From contig NC_134401.1 in the NCBI RefSeq assembly GCF_050003625.1, positions 68,025,629 to 68,089,628 on the forward strand: 64,000 bases of DNA. Reading direction: 5' to 3'. Shown here one piece after another: positions 50,269 to 61,273 of the stretch. The notes beneath the pieces were generated by a model, which saw only the letters and a list, made by a program, of their open reading frames with translations, was not told the DNA's origin and searched no databases. The DNA is from Haematobia irritans (Eukaryota; Arthropoda; Insecta; Diptera; Muscidae). Position 1 is the first letter of the stretch; each line of letters opens with the position of its first letter. A program made the translations under genes and the position numbers.

Positions 50269-50359
50269 AATTCGTAGTAGGTACTTATTACGATGATTTT
50301 ATCCGCTATTAAAAAACACGTCCGTTCCGTTCGACGGTTGAATGATTAATCTCTTATAG

Positions 50360-51000
50360 ATGTAATTGAGGACATACGCCATAACATGAATGATAACATG
50401 GTGTCATTCTTAGTAAAGCCTTTGATACTGTTGATCATCACATTTTAATTACTAAGCTTAACAAACTATTTCACTTCTCTGACTCGGGATGTAAGCTTCT
50501 ATCTTCGTATTTGTCAAACAGAACACAAGCGGTTACTTCTGATAACTTATGTTCCGGTATGCTGGAAATAACCAAAGGCGTTCCTAAAGGTTCTATACTA
50601 AATGAACTACTAGACGTGTTAACTAATTGTAAAATTTAAATGTACGCAGATTATGTACAATTATATACTGCTGCAAAACTGTCAGAAGTACAACAATGTC
50701 TTATAAAAATAAATGACGACTTATATCGCGTCCATACATGGGCAAAGAGTAATGGGCTATGTATAAATCCCACGAAATCTAAATTTTTAACCATTTCCAA
50801 GCGAAAAACTACAGCACTAGATAATATCAGAGTTAAACTCAATAACAGAATCATACCCCGTGTAGTTACAGCCACAAATTTAGGATTAACGTTCAATTCA
50901 AATTTGAATTGGACCAATCACATAAACCGAAATATAGAATCGTGTATGGGATGCTAAGAAATTTATGGGCTGTACTCATGAGCACACCTTACGAGATTGG
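50360..51000 (+). pseudogene. LINE-B: reverse transcriptase (segment 4)
   Basis: Reads IEDIRHNMNDNMVSFL, AFDTVDHHILITKLNK, a KGVPKGSILN motif, then MYADYVQLYTAA with the second Asp of YADD changed to Tyr, KSKFLTISKR and NLGLTFNSNLNWTNHI. Frames are broken. The family matches LINE-C at 19247-20062. Confidence 0.85.
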
Positions 51001-52491
51001 AATGTCTCTGGCAAAATTGCAAGGGGTTTCGGCAACACTGTGGTAGCACCATAAAATGTTGTACCATTTGTATGCAACACGTTTTTTCCCCAAACGAAAT
51101 CACCATAAGCTATAAATTATTTAATTAAAATTGTGTATCCATATTCATATCCATATTAAGTTGAATATCCAATGCGTCCAACACTTCCACATATAATAGT
51201 ACTTCTTGTTGTAATAAATAAATAAAAATAAAAGGAATGTTTTTAAACGATAAGTATTCCAAAAACTCCCTTAAGTCTATTAAAAGTGCATTTAGATCTG
51301 CATATTTATGTACATTGCTCATGTCACACGCAATGATCACCCAAACATGTTTCAAGAATAAAGTGCAAACATATAAGTGATTGCCGAAATCAGATACATA
51401 ATTTTCGAAAAAGTAACATGGTTGCGACAAACATGCTCCATGTTTATCATCCAAAAATAGCATTTTGCTCTTGAAACATGTTTGGGATGATCATATTCCT
51501 TCTTCCATATTTCTTCTCCCAAAATCCATGTTTATTGGTATTTTCGAACGACCCTTCATTGTTATAGTAATGTTAATTTGTTTGCAAATTTGAATTAAAT
51601 CAATGTCGTCTCCTCCCCATAAAATACACTTATGGCAGCGTTTTTTTTTCAATCGTCCTAACCGGTGCGACCATTGAATTTAGCATTTAGTTTTGTATTT
51701 CGCCGCCAATTTTTCATTTTGCATTTTTCTTAGTATTTCGTGAATGATGCAGAGAATTCTTTCAGTGTTGTTTTCCAAAGAAGCGCTTGGCTAAAAACTC
51801 GGCTTAAGGCAAAGATACTTACTTACCCTTACAATTAAACTGTAGCAGCAACAACTTTTTGAGGTGAATGTGAACCGTTCGAATAATCGCGATACAGATA
51901 AAATGTTTTATTTGCATGTAATTTCGACTTCGATATTTGCGTACTTTAAAAAGTTTCTTAACAATATATCGTACTTTATTGTTTATATTATTTATTTTTC
52001 CCTAGCAACGTCATACGTAGTGTTGGAATGAATCGTTGTACAGTGGATAAAGGATAAAGAAACTCAGTAAAATTCACAATTTTTGTTTCTTATATACGTT
52101 TTTTTTTTCTTATAGGCTATTATTGTTCACAAGAAAAAGAGGGTATGGTGTCTTTCTGGTGTTTCTTATATGCATAATTTTCTTATGTGAGATGAGCTTA
52201 TATCCGTTACCTATTGATTTCCATAATATCGCAGCAAAGCAATTTAGCCGAATACCTGTCATTCTGATTAGTTATTAATGTACATTGTTAAAAACATGTA
52301 TGGTCACGTAGTTTATTTCTTGGTAAAATTAATCATTTTCTAATACCCTGTCATTGTTCTATCGACTAAAGTAATGAATGCTGTTTGCAACAGCATTTCC
52401 TTCTTGATATAAATTGATTATATATAAAGCTTAAAATTAATAAATTTACCTTTCTGTGGAAATATTACGATTAATTCTTTTACCTTTTTAG
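51001..52491. other. no gene; diverged AACATGTTT MITE at about 51330-51510
   Basis: Bases 51330-51510 share 'ccaaacatgtttcaaga', 'gccgaaatcagatacat' and the mirrored right end with the MITE at 26548-26796. The rest is AT-rich without recognisable content. The minus-strand 112-codon frame here crosses the MITE and is not convincing. Confidence 0.6.
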
Positions 52492-52870
52492 GACGCTCGA
52501 TCACCCGTATCATCAACAAATGACTCCGACGATTCCTCCGATATTGAGGGTATGGGAATTTCGGTTAATGAAGATTTATCTTCTGGTGCCGGAAAATGCC
52601 TACCAAACAAAAGTACCAGTTGGGAAAATAGCACCAAACCCAATATGAAATTCAACGAGGAACTTGAAATTCAAAAAGAATCCCTTTCTGGAATCGCTTG
52701 TCATAAATCAACAAATGAAGACACCTGCCAAAAAAATGATTTTGCTAATAAGAAGAATTTAACAAAACCCACCACCTCAGGGTACCAAGAATCTCTTTTG
52801 CCTAATGTCACCCAAGATGTGCTTTTGCAACTGATCAAAGCAGGACACTTGCAGGTTCATACAGAAGAAG
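52492..52870 (+). CDS. putative host-gene exon, unrecognised product
   Basis: A strong 3' splice signal (pyrimidine tract 'ttcttttacctttttag') ends at 52491, and a donor AG|GTAGGA follows at 52870. The exon reads DARSPVSSTNDSDDSSDIEGMGIS, an acidic Ser-rich stretch, and ends LPNVTQDVLLQLIKAGHLQVHTEEG. I do not recognise the protein. With the next exon the phase agrees (one base carried over). No start codon context suggests this is the first exon; earlier exons are not visible in the window. It could be a real C-terminal part of a host gene or a decayed copy. Confidence 0.5.
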
Positions 52871-52992
52871 GTAGGAAATATATGAAATAAAATGACTATA
52901 GTACCAAAATTTTTCATTGATGTAATTTTCTCTTTTAAATTCTATTGAATAGTACTTAGTTTATAAATAATCATTAATGTATTGAAATGTAG

Positions 52993-53111
52993 GCACCAGA
53001 GATGGTCTGTATCAAGCTTTTTTAGGTTTGCGACTGTCGCAAAGTTGTAAACGTCACATACGCGACGTAAATGTAGAAAAAGTAGCAAACTACTTCAATC
53101 CCTTCAGCTAG
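52993..53111 (+). CDS. putative second exon, ends at TAG
   Basis: A 122-base intron (52871-52992) ends ...GAAATGTAG. In the joined phase the exon reads GTRDGLYQAFLGLRLSQSCKR, then HIRDVNVEKVANYFNPFS and TAG at 53109-53111. The same frame stays open for about 40 codons after the TAG (EANYIYDMCEEVSILRNVHK...), so the TAG may be a mutation of a sense codon. Function unknown. Confidence 0.45.
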
Positions 53112-53440
53112 GAAGCGAATTATATCTATGATATGTGCGAAGAAGTTTCAATTCTCAGGAATGTTCATAAAGTTTTTAACGTGTTAAAAAAACTTGAGAA
53201 TATAGTTAGTTCAATTGGAGACTCCAAGCCAAAATTACTATGAACTACTTGATGGCGCAGTAAACGAGACGGTCGGTATTCGCTCATCTTTTCTTTCCAT
53301 AATTTCTGCAGAAACTGGAAGGAAGGAAACCTACTTAAGTCTAAGTGAATTTTTGTTTAGAGAGAATTTTTTAAAATCATTTTTTGGCTTATTAGACCCA
53401 ATTTCAATACAAATTAACAATTTTCAAAATGGTAGCTAGT
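53112..53440 (+). pseudogene. possible degraded continuation of the exon
   Basis: The open stretch after the TAG runs to about 53243. Then, one frame over, 53215-53439 reads NYYELLDGAVNETVGIRSSF...SLSEFLFRENFLKSFFGLLDP to a stop. A frameshifted continuation is plausible but unproven. The LTR element starts 100 bases later. Confidence 0.35.
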
Positions 53441-53542
53441 TATTCGCTGATGCAACTAAGGCACATTATGGACCACACAAAACAATAGTTTGAAGTTGCG
53501 AATGAGAGATGTAAAACTAGTAGTTTTGAAGAAATACAATAT

Positions 53543-54154
53543 TGTTACGAATTAGATATTTCTAGACTTAAGTTTGTTTAAATTAGTTTCCGCTAATTTA
53601 AAATTTCAAGTTTTAACGATTAGATTACGTCATCACTTGTTAGAATCGTCTTTATTTTCTAGTACTTTCCTAAACATCTTTCTCAATCGCTCATTGTAAA
53701 GTAACCCCTTTGCTTTGTTATCTTCATTTATTGTTATTGCTGTAGTAATATGAGCATAACCATCTGCAGTTAAATTACGAGATACTTGATAGGCAAAACT
53801 ATGAGCGACAGAAGCGACCAAGTGATTGTTCTAGATAGTTGTAGGCAAGTCTATGAACATAATCTGATATGCGACATCTGCCAGCTACTAGTAGAATGTT
53901 CCAGATGGTTGTAGCCAAGACTATGAGCATAAGCCGATAAATATGTGCGACATCTGCTTGTCGATTAATCGAGATGGTAGGCCAGACTATCCAGAATTTT
54001 CGAAATCGTCATATCACGGAGGGAGCTGTCACATCGTAGAGCAAATAAGTGAAACCTATCACTTAAGCAAATAAATTGTAGATTGTCGTTATTGGAAAAG
54101 AACTGTGTTTTAATTGTCAGGTTATTAAACACGCCTCAATATAAAAACGTAACA
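53543..54154 (+). repeat. 5' LTR
   Basis: 612 bp bounded by TGTTACG and CGTAACA, a short inverted repeat with the canonical TG...CA ends, directly before the primer-binding site. No second LTR is available to confirm it. Confidence 0.8.
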
Positions 54155-54156
54155 AT

Positions 54157-54170
54157 TGGTGTCGGAAGTG
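54157..54170 (+). promoter_or_regulatory. probable tRNA primer-binding site
   Basis: TGGTGTCGGAAGTG starts two bases after the LTR with the expected TGG. Which tRNA it pairs with cannot be assigned here. Confidence 0.65.
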
Positions 54171-54194
54171 AAATAACAAAAAAAAAAACCTACA

Positions 54195-55448
54195 ATGAAG
54201 TTTAATGAGCTTCGAGTAGAAGACTTGAAAAAGGAATTGAGCAAAATGAAGTAGCCGACGTCAGGAAATAAGGCTGAATTACAAAGGCGACTACTGGAGG
54301 AGTTCGAGCGGCGCAGTATTAATATCGAAACACATGAGTTTGATTATAAGGAAGATCTTGACGAATCAGTAGTAGCTAGCGCCTTGGAAACTCCATCGGT
54401 GGCTTCAAGGTTGGTGGATTACACATCAATGCTCAATGTTTTGAGCAAAATGATGGAAGAGAATTCTAGAAAAATTATGAAACAAAATTCTAGAAGAATG
54501 GAAGAAAACTCAAGAAAATTGGATTCGACCAGAATTCCAGAAAGATGGACGATAATTCTAGAATTCTTAATGAAAAGTTACAACAATTTCGGAGCGTATG
54601 GAGAAACGCGTAGACCTCATTGAAAGCCAAATTGTGGAATTGAATAAGAAATTTGTGGTTCATGATGAGAAATTTCTACACCTTGAGAAAAAAAATGTCA
54701 GAACTAGAAATTAAAGGTGGTCTATTGCGCGTTATCGAGGGCTCAAAAACCAAACCTCCTGTTTTCAATGGCTCAAGTTCATTTGATGTATTCAATTTCC
54801 AATTCGAAATGGTTGCTTGTAGAAATTTGTGGAATGACGATGACAAAGCAATTGAACTTCTATTGGCATTAAAGGCAATGCCGCTGATGTGATACAAAGC
54901 ATTCCTGCTGCCGCTAGAAATAATTATAATGAAATAATAGCGGCACTTCAACTTAAGTACGGTGGAGAACATAGAAAGACATCTTCATAATGGAATTAAG
55001 AGGAAGCGTCCAGTAATCAAATGAGACTCTACAAGACTTTTTAACAGAAGTTGAGCGGTTGGTGCTATTGACATACCCAGGAGAGAGTCACCCACTTGTG
55101 GACCGCATCAAAATTGAGACCTTTGTGAATGGCACTCGAGACACAGATATAAAATGTGCAACATATGCGTCACAAAAGGCTACATTCGCAGAAACAGTAA
55201 CATTTGCACTTGCACAAGAAACTGCGAGATTGCTGACACGGCCTCAAATTCACAAAGTACGCAGAGTAGAGACCGAGTTTGACGAATCAACTAAATCCAG
55301 AATGAAGTGCTATAACTGTGATAAGCCTGGACATCTTTCTCGCGAATGCAAAGCACGTCGTAAGCGGTCAAGATCAATATCGCCATCCTCATCAAACAAT
55401 AGCCACAAGATGGTGACTCCACAGTCAAGTGAGTCACCTTTAAACTAA
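54195..55448 (+). pseudogene. gag with SAP-like N-terminus and CCHC zinc knuckle
   Basis: ATG at 54195 opens MKFNELRVEDLKKELSKMK, an in-frame TAG, then PTSGNKAELQRRLLEEF, a SAP-type helix-extension-helix that suggests nucleic-acid or chromatin binding. A coiled, Asn/Arg/Lys-rich region with repeated MEENSRK follows. The conserved PVFNGSSSFDVFNFQFEMVA capsid start lies near 54765. After frameshifts comes the end of capsid and the zinc knuckle CYNCDKPGHLSRECK (about 55308-55352). Multiple frame breaks near 54600, 54890 and 55040 make it non-functional. Confidence 0.8.
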
Positions 55449-55471
55449 ATCGAGCTAGTTCAGCGGGGCAA

Positions 55472-55840
55472 GTGCTGGCTCCCACAGACGATGGCCCCAC
55501 CATCTCCATAGCAATAGTTCAACAGAAATATAACAATTTAACTATTGCGGGTGTTATTAATGGCGACAAGCGTACTTTGGATTTGGATACTGGTGTATCA
55601 CAGTCTATCATTAGATCTGATTTAGTAAAAGGAAAAGTTACACCACTGATTGAAGTCAGGCTACGCACGGCTACAGGGGAACCCGCAACAGTATATGGAA
55701 AGGTCGCCGTAAAGTTAACTATTGCTAACAAATCCGTTAATTATGAGTTCATCGTGGCCGATATAGTAGATGAAGTTATAATTGGAGCAGATTTCATGAT
55801 TGCTTTTGGTCTCAATCTGGATATGAAGCGTCGTGTATAG
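55472..55840 (+). pseudogene. retropepsin-like protease
   Basis: 122 open codons. LDLDTGVSQSII is the aspartic protease DTG box, with Val where Ala is usual. The later VDEVIIGADFMIAFGLNLD is the ILG(x)DF flap-side block of Ty3/gypsy proteases. It would process the polyprotein; it is now separated by stops from gag and RT. Confidence 0.8.
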
Positions 55841-56138
55841 ACATGGTGCTATACCGAAATATCGGTAAACGTGGGACACGGCGAAGATATTCCTATCAGA
55901 CGTTTGAAAACGAGCCAGCCAGAGTCAATACCACCGAATACCGAAGCAATTATATGGGTTTCTATGAATGGAGATTGTGAAGTCGGCCAATTGTGGCTTG
56001 TTGAACCAGCAGAAAACAAAAACAACAACATCTTGATAGCAAATGCCAATTCATGTCTTGAACTTGTCTGACAATCACGAGCATATTGGAAAATTTTCTG
56101 ACATTGGCAAATGAACTCCTGCCGAAGCAATAGTCAAC

Positions 56139-57273
56139 TTGGAAATAAAATCGCCAAAGACATATGATGAAGCGAAGAAACATCTGGAAAGTTATGTGGA
56201 AGCTTGGATACGTCATCTATCACCCTCCGAGAAAAATAAAGCCAAGCAATTATTGTGGAAAAATGCCGCAGCCTTTGCCATTAAGAAGAAAAATCAAGGG
56301 AGAAAATCTGTGGTGAAGCATGAAATAAATACCACAGAAGAAAGACCCATAAAACATGCACCACGAAGCGTTCCTATAGCAAAACGAGATGAGGTTCAAA
56401 AACTCGTTAAGGAAATGGCGGAAAGTGGTGTAATCGAGCCATCATCAAGTCCTTGGTGCTCGCCAGTTGTGCTGGTCAAAACGAAAGATGGATGTACCCG
56501 ATTTTGCTTGGCTACAGAAAATTGAATGATGTTACCAAAAAGGACAGTTATCCGCTACCACGCATTGATAACACGTTGGATACACTAGCCGGGACAACAT
56601 GGTTTTCCACGCTTGATTTGCAAAGTGGATATTGACAAGTAGAGATCGCAGAGAAAGACAAAGAAAATACAAATTTTGGCGTTAACGGCGGTCTTTGACA
56701 GTTCAATGTAATGCCATTCGGGCTCAATGCAATGCTCCGGCGACCTTCGAGCGGTTGATGGAGCGGGTACTAAAGGGTTTGCATTGGAAGTCCTGCTTGA
56801 TATACCTGGACGATATCATAGTTATGGGCAAAACATTTGACGAGCACCTTAAGAACTTGAAGTATGTAATCCAGCAACTATCAGCCGCTGGTCTACGACT
56901 TAACGCTAAGAAGTGCTCCCTTTTTCAGCGAGAAGTTAAGTACCTGGGTCATCATGTGACAGCAGACGGCATATCCACCGATGAAGACAAAATAAAGGCT
57001 TTGAGAGATTGGCCACGTCCACGAAATCTCCATAAATTGCGCAGCTTCCTTGGTTTATACACCTTCTACAGGCGATTCGTACCAAATTTCGCCAGCATCG
57101 CCGCTAACCTCCATTAATTAACCCAAACAGCTCAGAAGTTCCAGTGGAGTAAAGAACAGGAAGAGTCATTTCATCATCTAAAAGAACTTTTATGTTCAGC
57201 TCCTGTCCTGACATATCCTATTCCTGGTGAAAATTTTGTTTTGGATACAGATGCTAGCGCGTTCGGAATTGGA
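56139..57273 (+). pseudogene. Ty3/gypsy reverse transcriptase and start of RNase H
   Basis: In order: INTTEERPIKHAPRSVP, MAESGVIEPSSSPWCSPVVLV, YRKLNDVTKKDSYPLPRID, WFSTLDLQSGY then a stop, FNVMPFGLNA, then APATFERLMERVL and the catalytic LIYLDDIIV near 56796, GHHVTADGISTD, FYRRFVPNFA and WSKEQEESF. The RNase H start is FVLDTDASAFGIGV (57237-57273). At least four frame breaks or stops are present (56525, 56634, 56690, 57115). LINE-A copy 6 interrupts it right after AFGIGV. Confidence 0.88.
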
Positions 57274-57409
57274 GTTTAGGTTAGGTTAAAGTGGCAGCCC
57301 GATTAAGATTCAGGCTCACTTAGACTATTCAGTCCATTGTGATACCACATTAACTAAAAGTACCTATTACGTATGGGCACTTCTAGTTTTAACCGTTGTA
57401 CCTTCTCGA

Positions 57410-59340
57410 TTATTTTCTTCTGTTGAACCAACCAGATTGTTCCAAAAACATTAGCAGACTGCTTAAGTTAACGTTTTCCAGGTCCGCCAGTAATCTGAAG
57501 CTATATGCCCCTAAAGTTTGCTGCTTACGCCTTACACAAAATGCAGGACACTCACACAAGAGGTGTTTTATTGATTCCTTTTCCTCCGCATCATGACAGC
57601 TCACACAATAGTCATTATACTTCGCACCAATAGTTTTTGCAAAATCGCCTATCAGGCAGCGACCCGTTATAGCAGATATCAGCAGTGATATCTGGCGTCT
57701 CGAGAACACTAGCATATCTAGTGTGCGGTTTAAGTTTAAATGGGGCCATATTTGCTTGGTGTCGTTACAACCCTTACAATTCTCCCATCGAACATTTGCC
57801 ATCATGACAGCCTTCTCACGCAGTAAGAGCTTGCAGGTAGCCAGAGGCATACCAACAGATTCTAGTTCCCCTGGAATATGTAAGGTAGTTCCTACACACA
57901 AAAAAATTTGTTTCTGATTCAATCACGAAATTAATTGATCCAATTAATTTTTTAATTGAAATGTCTTCAATCACGAAAATGATAGTATCAATCACAGTTT
58001 TAATTGGGCATAGAAAAAATTCTTGATTAAAAAATTAATTGATTTCATTACCAAATTTCAATTAATTTTTTAATTGATTCAATTAAAAATTTAATTGATG
58101 TTGATTGCAAAACTCAATTAATTTACTAATTAAAAAAAGGTAACTATTTTCAATTACATTCTGAATTGGCTTAGAATTTTTATTTGGATTAACAATTGAT
58201 TGTTTGAAAAAAATTTTAATTAAAAATTAAAAAAAAAAATTCATCACTTTTTTAACTGACTTAGTCTTCCGAATTTGATTAAAAGTTAATTGTATCAATT
58301 AGCTTTTTAATTAAAAAATTTACAATTTTCAATCATTGACTTAATTAACTTAATGTTTCTATATTGATTAAAAAGTTCATTGTACCAATTAATTTATTAA
58401 TTGAAAAAAGTTTCAACTTCAATTAACTTTTTAATTGGAAATATTTTGGTGATATTTTTTCTGTGTAGCCTGGCTAGCTCATCTGCTTCGCAGTTCCCCG
58501 GTATGTTCATATGGCCAGGTACCCATATCTCATTGAGAGATTTGCGGCAGTCGATGGCCGTTTTCGAGTTGAGGAACACAGTTTCCAAGGATTTTATTGC
58601 AGGTTGACTGTCTGAGTATATATTAATGCCAATATTGCTTGGAGCATTACTTCTCAGCCAATTCACCACTTCTCTTATTGCTAATATTTCAGCCTGAAAA
58701 ACACTACAGTGATCAGGTAATCTTTTCACTATTCGAAGTTCCAGATCTTTAGAATATACTCCGAAACCCCGGGGTCCGTGTACACCACGCCTCACTGTTG
58801 GGAATTAGTCTCAAACTTTTTGTCGAAAAGTGGACTCGCCAAAGTGTAATCGACTACTTTAGGCACATCTGGCATTATTTTGAGGACCGAAATGTGACCG
58901 TAACTTTTTTCCGACCACAGCGATAGCTCACGCAACCGCACAGCCGTTGTTGCAGCTGACTGTTTGGCCAAAAAGTCTAAAGGCAATAGATGCAGTATGA
59001 CATTAAGGGAGTTTGTTCCTGTCTTGCTGAATGCACCTGAGATACACAAGCATGCCATACGCTGAACTTTGTCTAAACTTGTCGGCTGGTGAAGTGCCGG
59101 CCACCAGACTACAACACCATATAGCATTATAGGTCTAACCACTGCCGTGTATAACCATTGCACAATTTTTGGTTTTAGTCCCCACTTTTTCCCTATTGCC
59201 TTTTTGCACGAGTATAAAGCTACCGTTGCTTTCCTCGCCCTTTCTTCAATATTAAGCTTAAAGTTCAGCTTCCTGTCTAAAATAACGCCAAGGTATTTTG
59301 CACACTCCCTAAAGGGAATTTCAATACCCCTAAGGAAATG
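57410..59340 (-). pseudogene. LINE-A copy 6 ORF2: RT thumb, RNase H, C-terminus
   Basis: 59163-58792 covers YTAVVRPIMLYGVVVWWPAL. 58795-58466 covers RNase H with QAEILA, YSDSQ, PGHMNIPGNCEADELA. 57894-57410 covers the C-terminal CVSCHDAEEKESIKHLLCECPAF region. A deletion removes the YTDGS segment near 58795, and the AATTGA MITE splits the rest. Confidence 0.85.
57895..58465. mobile_element. AATTGA-rich MITE, copy 2
   Basis: 571 bp between TA duplications (57893-57894, 58466-58467) in LINE-A. Starts CACACAAAAAAATTTG and ends ..TTTTTTCTGTG. The interior has AATTGATT/TTAATTG repeats and 'caatcacgaaaatgatagta'. The LINE-A frame is restored when it is removed. Confidence 0.88.
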
Positions 59341-59343
59341 GGT

Positions 59344-61195
59344 CTAACCGTGAGAGTTTTGCGATCTTTGCAGTACATGACTAGTTCTGTCTTTGCTGGA
59401 TTTACCCCCAAGACCATTATCTTTCGCCCATTTCTCAGTCATCCGAAGAGCTCTCTGTATCATATCTCTGATTGTGGATGGGAATTTTCCCCTGACTGCT
59501 AGCGCCACATCATCTGCGTATGCCACCACTTGTATCCTTTCTTTTTCTAGGGAAACCAGAAGGTCGTTTATAGCAACATTCCAAAGAAGAGGTGATAGAA
59601 CTCCTCCTTGAGGAGTGCCTCTATTCATATACCTTTGTATGTTTGCTTGTCCTAGTGTGGCTGAAATGCGTCTCTTCCTTAGAAGTTCGTCTAACAGCCT
59701 AAGTATACATGGATCAACATTCAGAGTTGTCAGTCCATTTAATATCGAGCTCGGATGGACGTTATTGAACGCCCCTTCGATGTATAGAAACGCCACGATT
59801 GTGTATTCTTTGACATATAGTGAGCTTTCAATAAAGCTGACTTGTTCATGTAATGCGGTCTCAGTAGACCTGCCCTTCGAGTATGCATGTTGTCGTTTCG
59901 AGAGCAAACTTGAATCGACGCTAGTTCTAAGATAAATATCTATCATCCTCTCCAGAGTCATAAGTAGGAATGATGATAAGCTGATTGGTCGGAAATCCTT
60001 CGCATTCGAGTGAGAGGCTTTTCCCGCTTTAGGTATGAAAACGACTTTTGATTCCCTCCACTTTCGTGGAATATATGCTAAGTTGATACATCCTATATAT
60101 ATCGCCGACAACCAGGGGATAATTCTGTCAGCCACCGCTTGTAACTCCGCCGGAGTAATTCCATCAAGTCCGGGGGATTTGAATGATCCAAAGCTATTTA
60201 ACGCCCATTTTATTCTAGATTCTGATACAATTTCCTCGATAGGAAACGACCGCTGAGCCACTGTGGCACTGCCAGTGCATGGTTCAACCGTCTGATTTCC
60301 GGGAAAATGTGTGTCCAATAGTACATCCAGCGTCTCCACTCCACACTGGACTTTGTCCAATTGCCCTCCGATGATTTAATGAAACCTGGAGCGGAGCTCG
60401 TGGAAGCTAGCACCTTCCGTAGTCAGTGAAATGTTGAAGGTCTTAGTAATCCTCTCCACTGCGTGTTCGATAACTTGCACAGTGCTCATATTTGGCTCTG
60501 GTATTTCCGGTATCATCATATTGAACGATTCCCTATACCTATTCCAGTCAGCTTTCCTAACATTTGGCGGAAATGTGGTATTGGTGGTATGAACATCAAA
60601 TTTGAAACTGATGTAGCGATGATCTGAGAAGCTGTGTTCACTTAAAACCTGCCACTCAGATATCATTTCATTCAGTTCTTGCGAGGCCAAGGTGAAGTCC
60701 AAAACCTGTTGCCTGTTTTTAGTGACAAAGGTTGGGGCATCTCCCTTGTCGCAAACTACCAGATTAGTACGCAAAATAAACTCTATTAGCGACTCTCCCC
60801 TTGCATTAGTATCACTACTTCCACATATAATATGATGCGCATTTGCATCGCATCCCATAATGAGTTTCGTCTTTGTTTTCATTGACTCCTCAACTAAGGT
60901 CTTAACGGCATATGGAGGGATCTCCCTGTCATGTCCCATATAGACCGAAGATACCCAATATTTGCATTTGGCCATTTCTAAACTGGCAACGACAGTGTCT
61001 GCATTGCACATTGAAGGAAGCAGAAACAAGTTAAGCTCGTTTTTAGCAATTATACAGGCTCGAATTACATCATTACCAGTATACTGCAATAGTTTGAGCC
61101 CCGGAGTACTTAATTCACATATTTTGTTTCTGTAAACATACATATGGTTCTTGAATAAGAACTATATCTATGTCCCCTTTCATCAAGAGAACTTT
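59344..61195 (-). pseudogene. LINE-A copy 6 ORF2: endonuclease and RT (unit 1)
   Basis: 61143-60376 covers endonuclease with QEP-adjacent YVYRNK, GCDANAHH, SDHRY. 60360-59344 covers RT with FRPISLSSFLL, FLYIEGAFNN (Asp of the first catalytic box changed to Tyr), GTPQGGVLSPLLW and YADDVALAV. The EN-RT linker is deleted. Confidence 0.85.
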
Positions 61196-61273
61196 TAAGG
61201 CAGCACATGCAGCCTTACAATGGTGAAGAGTTATCTGGAGGATCCATAGGGCCATCGAGATTTTCAACAACCG

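Larger units (their letters stand above)
45596..50350 (-). mobile_element. LINE-A copy 5: nearly full-length, 5' region chimeric with SINE
   Basis: Flanked by a 9-bp duplication CTCTTATAG (45587-45595, 50351-50359). Joining the flanks restores LINE-B sequence. Contains 5' UTR start (ATTCAACCGTCGAAC at 50343), ORF1, ORF2, 3' UTR and a (TTAGG)n-type tail. A 147-bp stretch at 50122-50268 is SINE sequence that replaces the end of the 5' UTR and the first ~20 codons of ORF1. Confidence 0.93.
53543..57273 (+). mobile_element. Ty3/gypsy LTR retrotransposon, decayed, 3' part missing
   Basis: Order: 5' LTR, primer-binding site, SAP-type gag, CCHC, protease, RT, start of RNase H. It is cut at 57273 by LINE-A copy 6. 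Integrase and the 3' LTR would lie beyond the window. PR before RT fits Ty3/gypsy or BEL; the RT sequence (LIYLDDIIV, AEKDKENTNF, FLGLYTFYRRFVPNF) is Ty3/gypsy-like. Confidence 0.9.

Noticed and set aside
51125..51463. 112-codon minus-strand gene
   Set aside because: The frame crosses into a diverged MITE and shows no domain or splice support.
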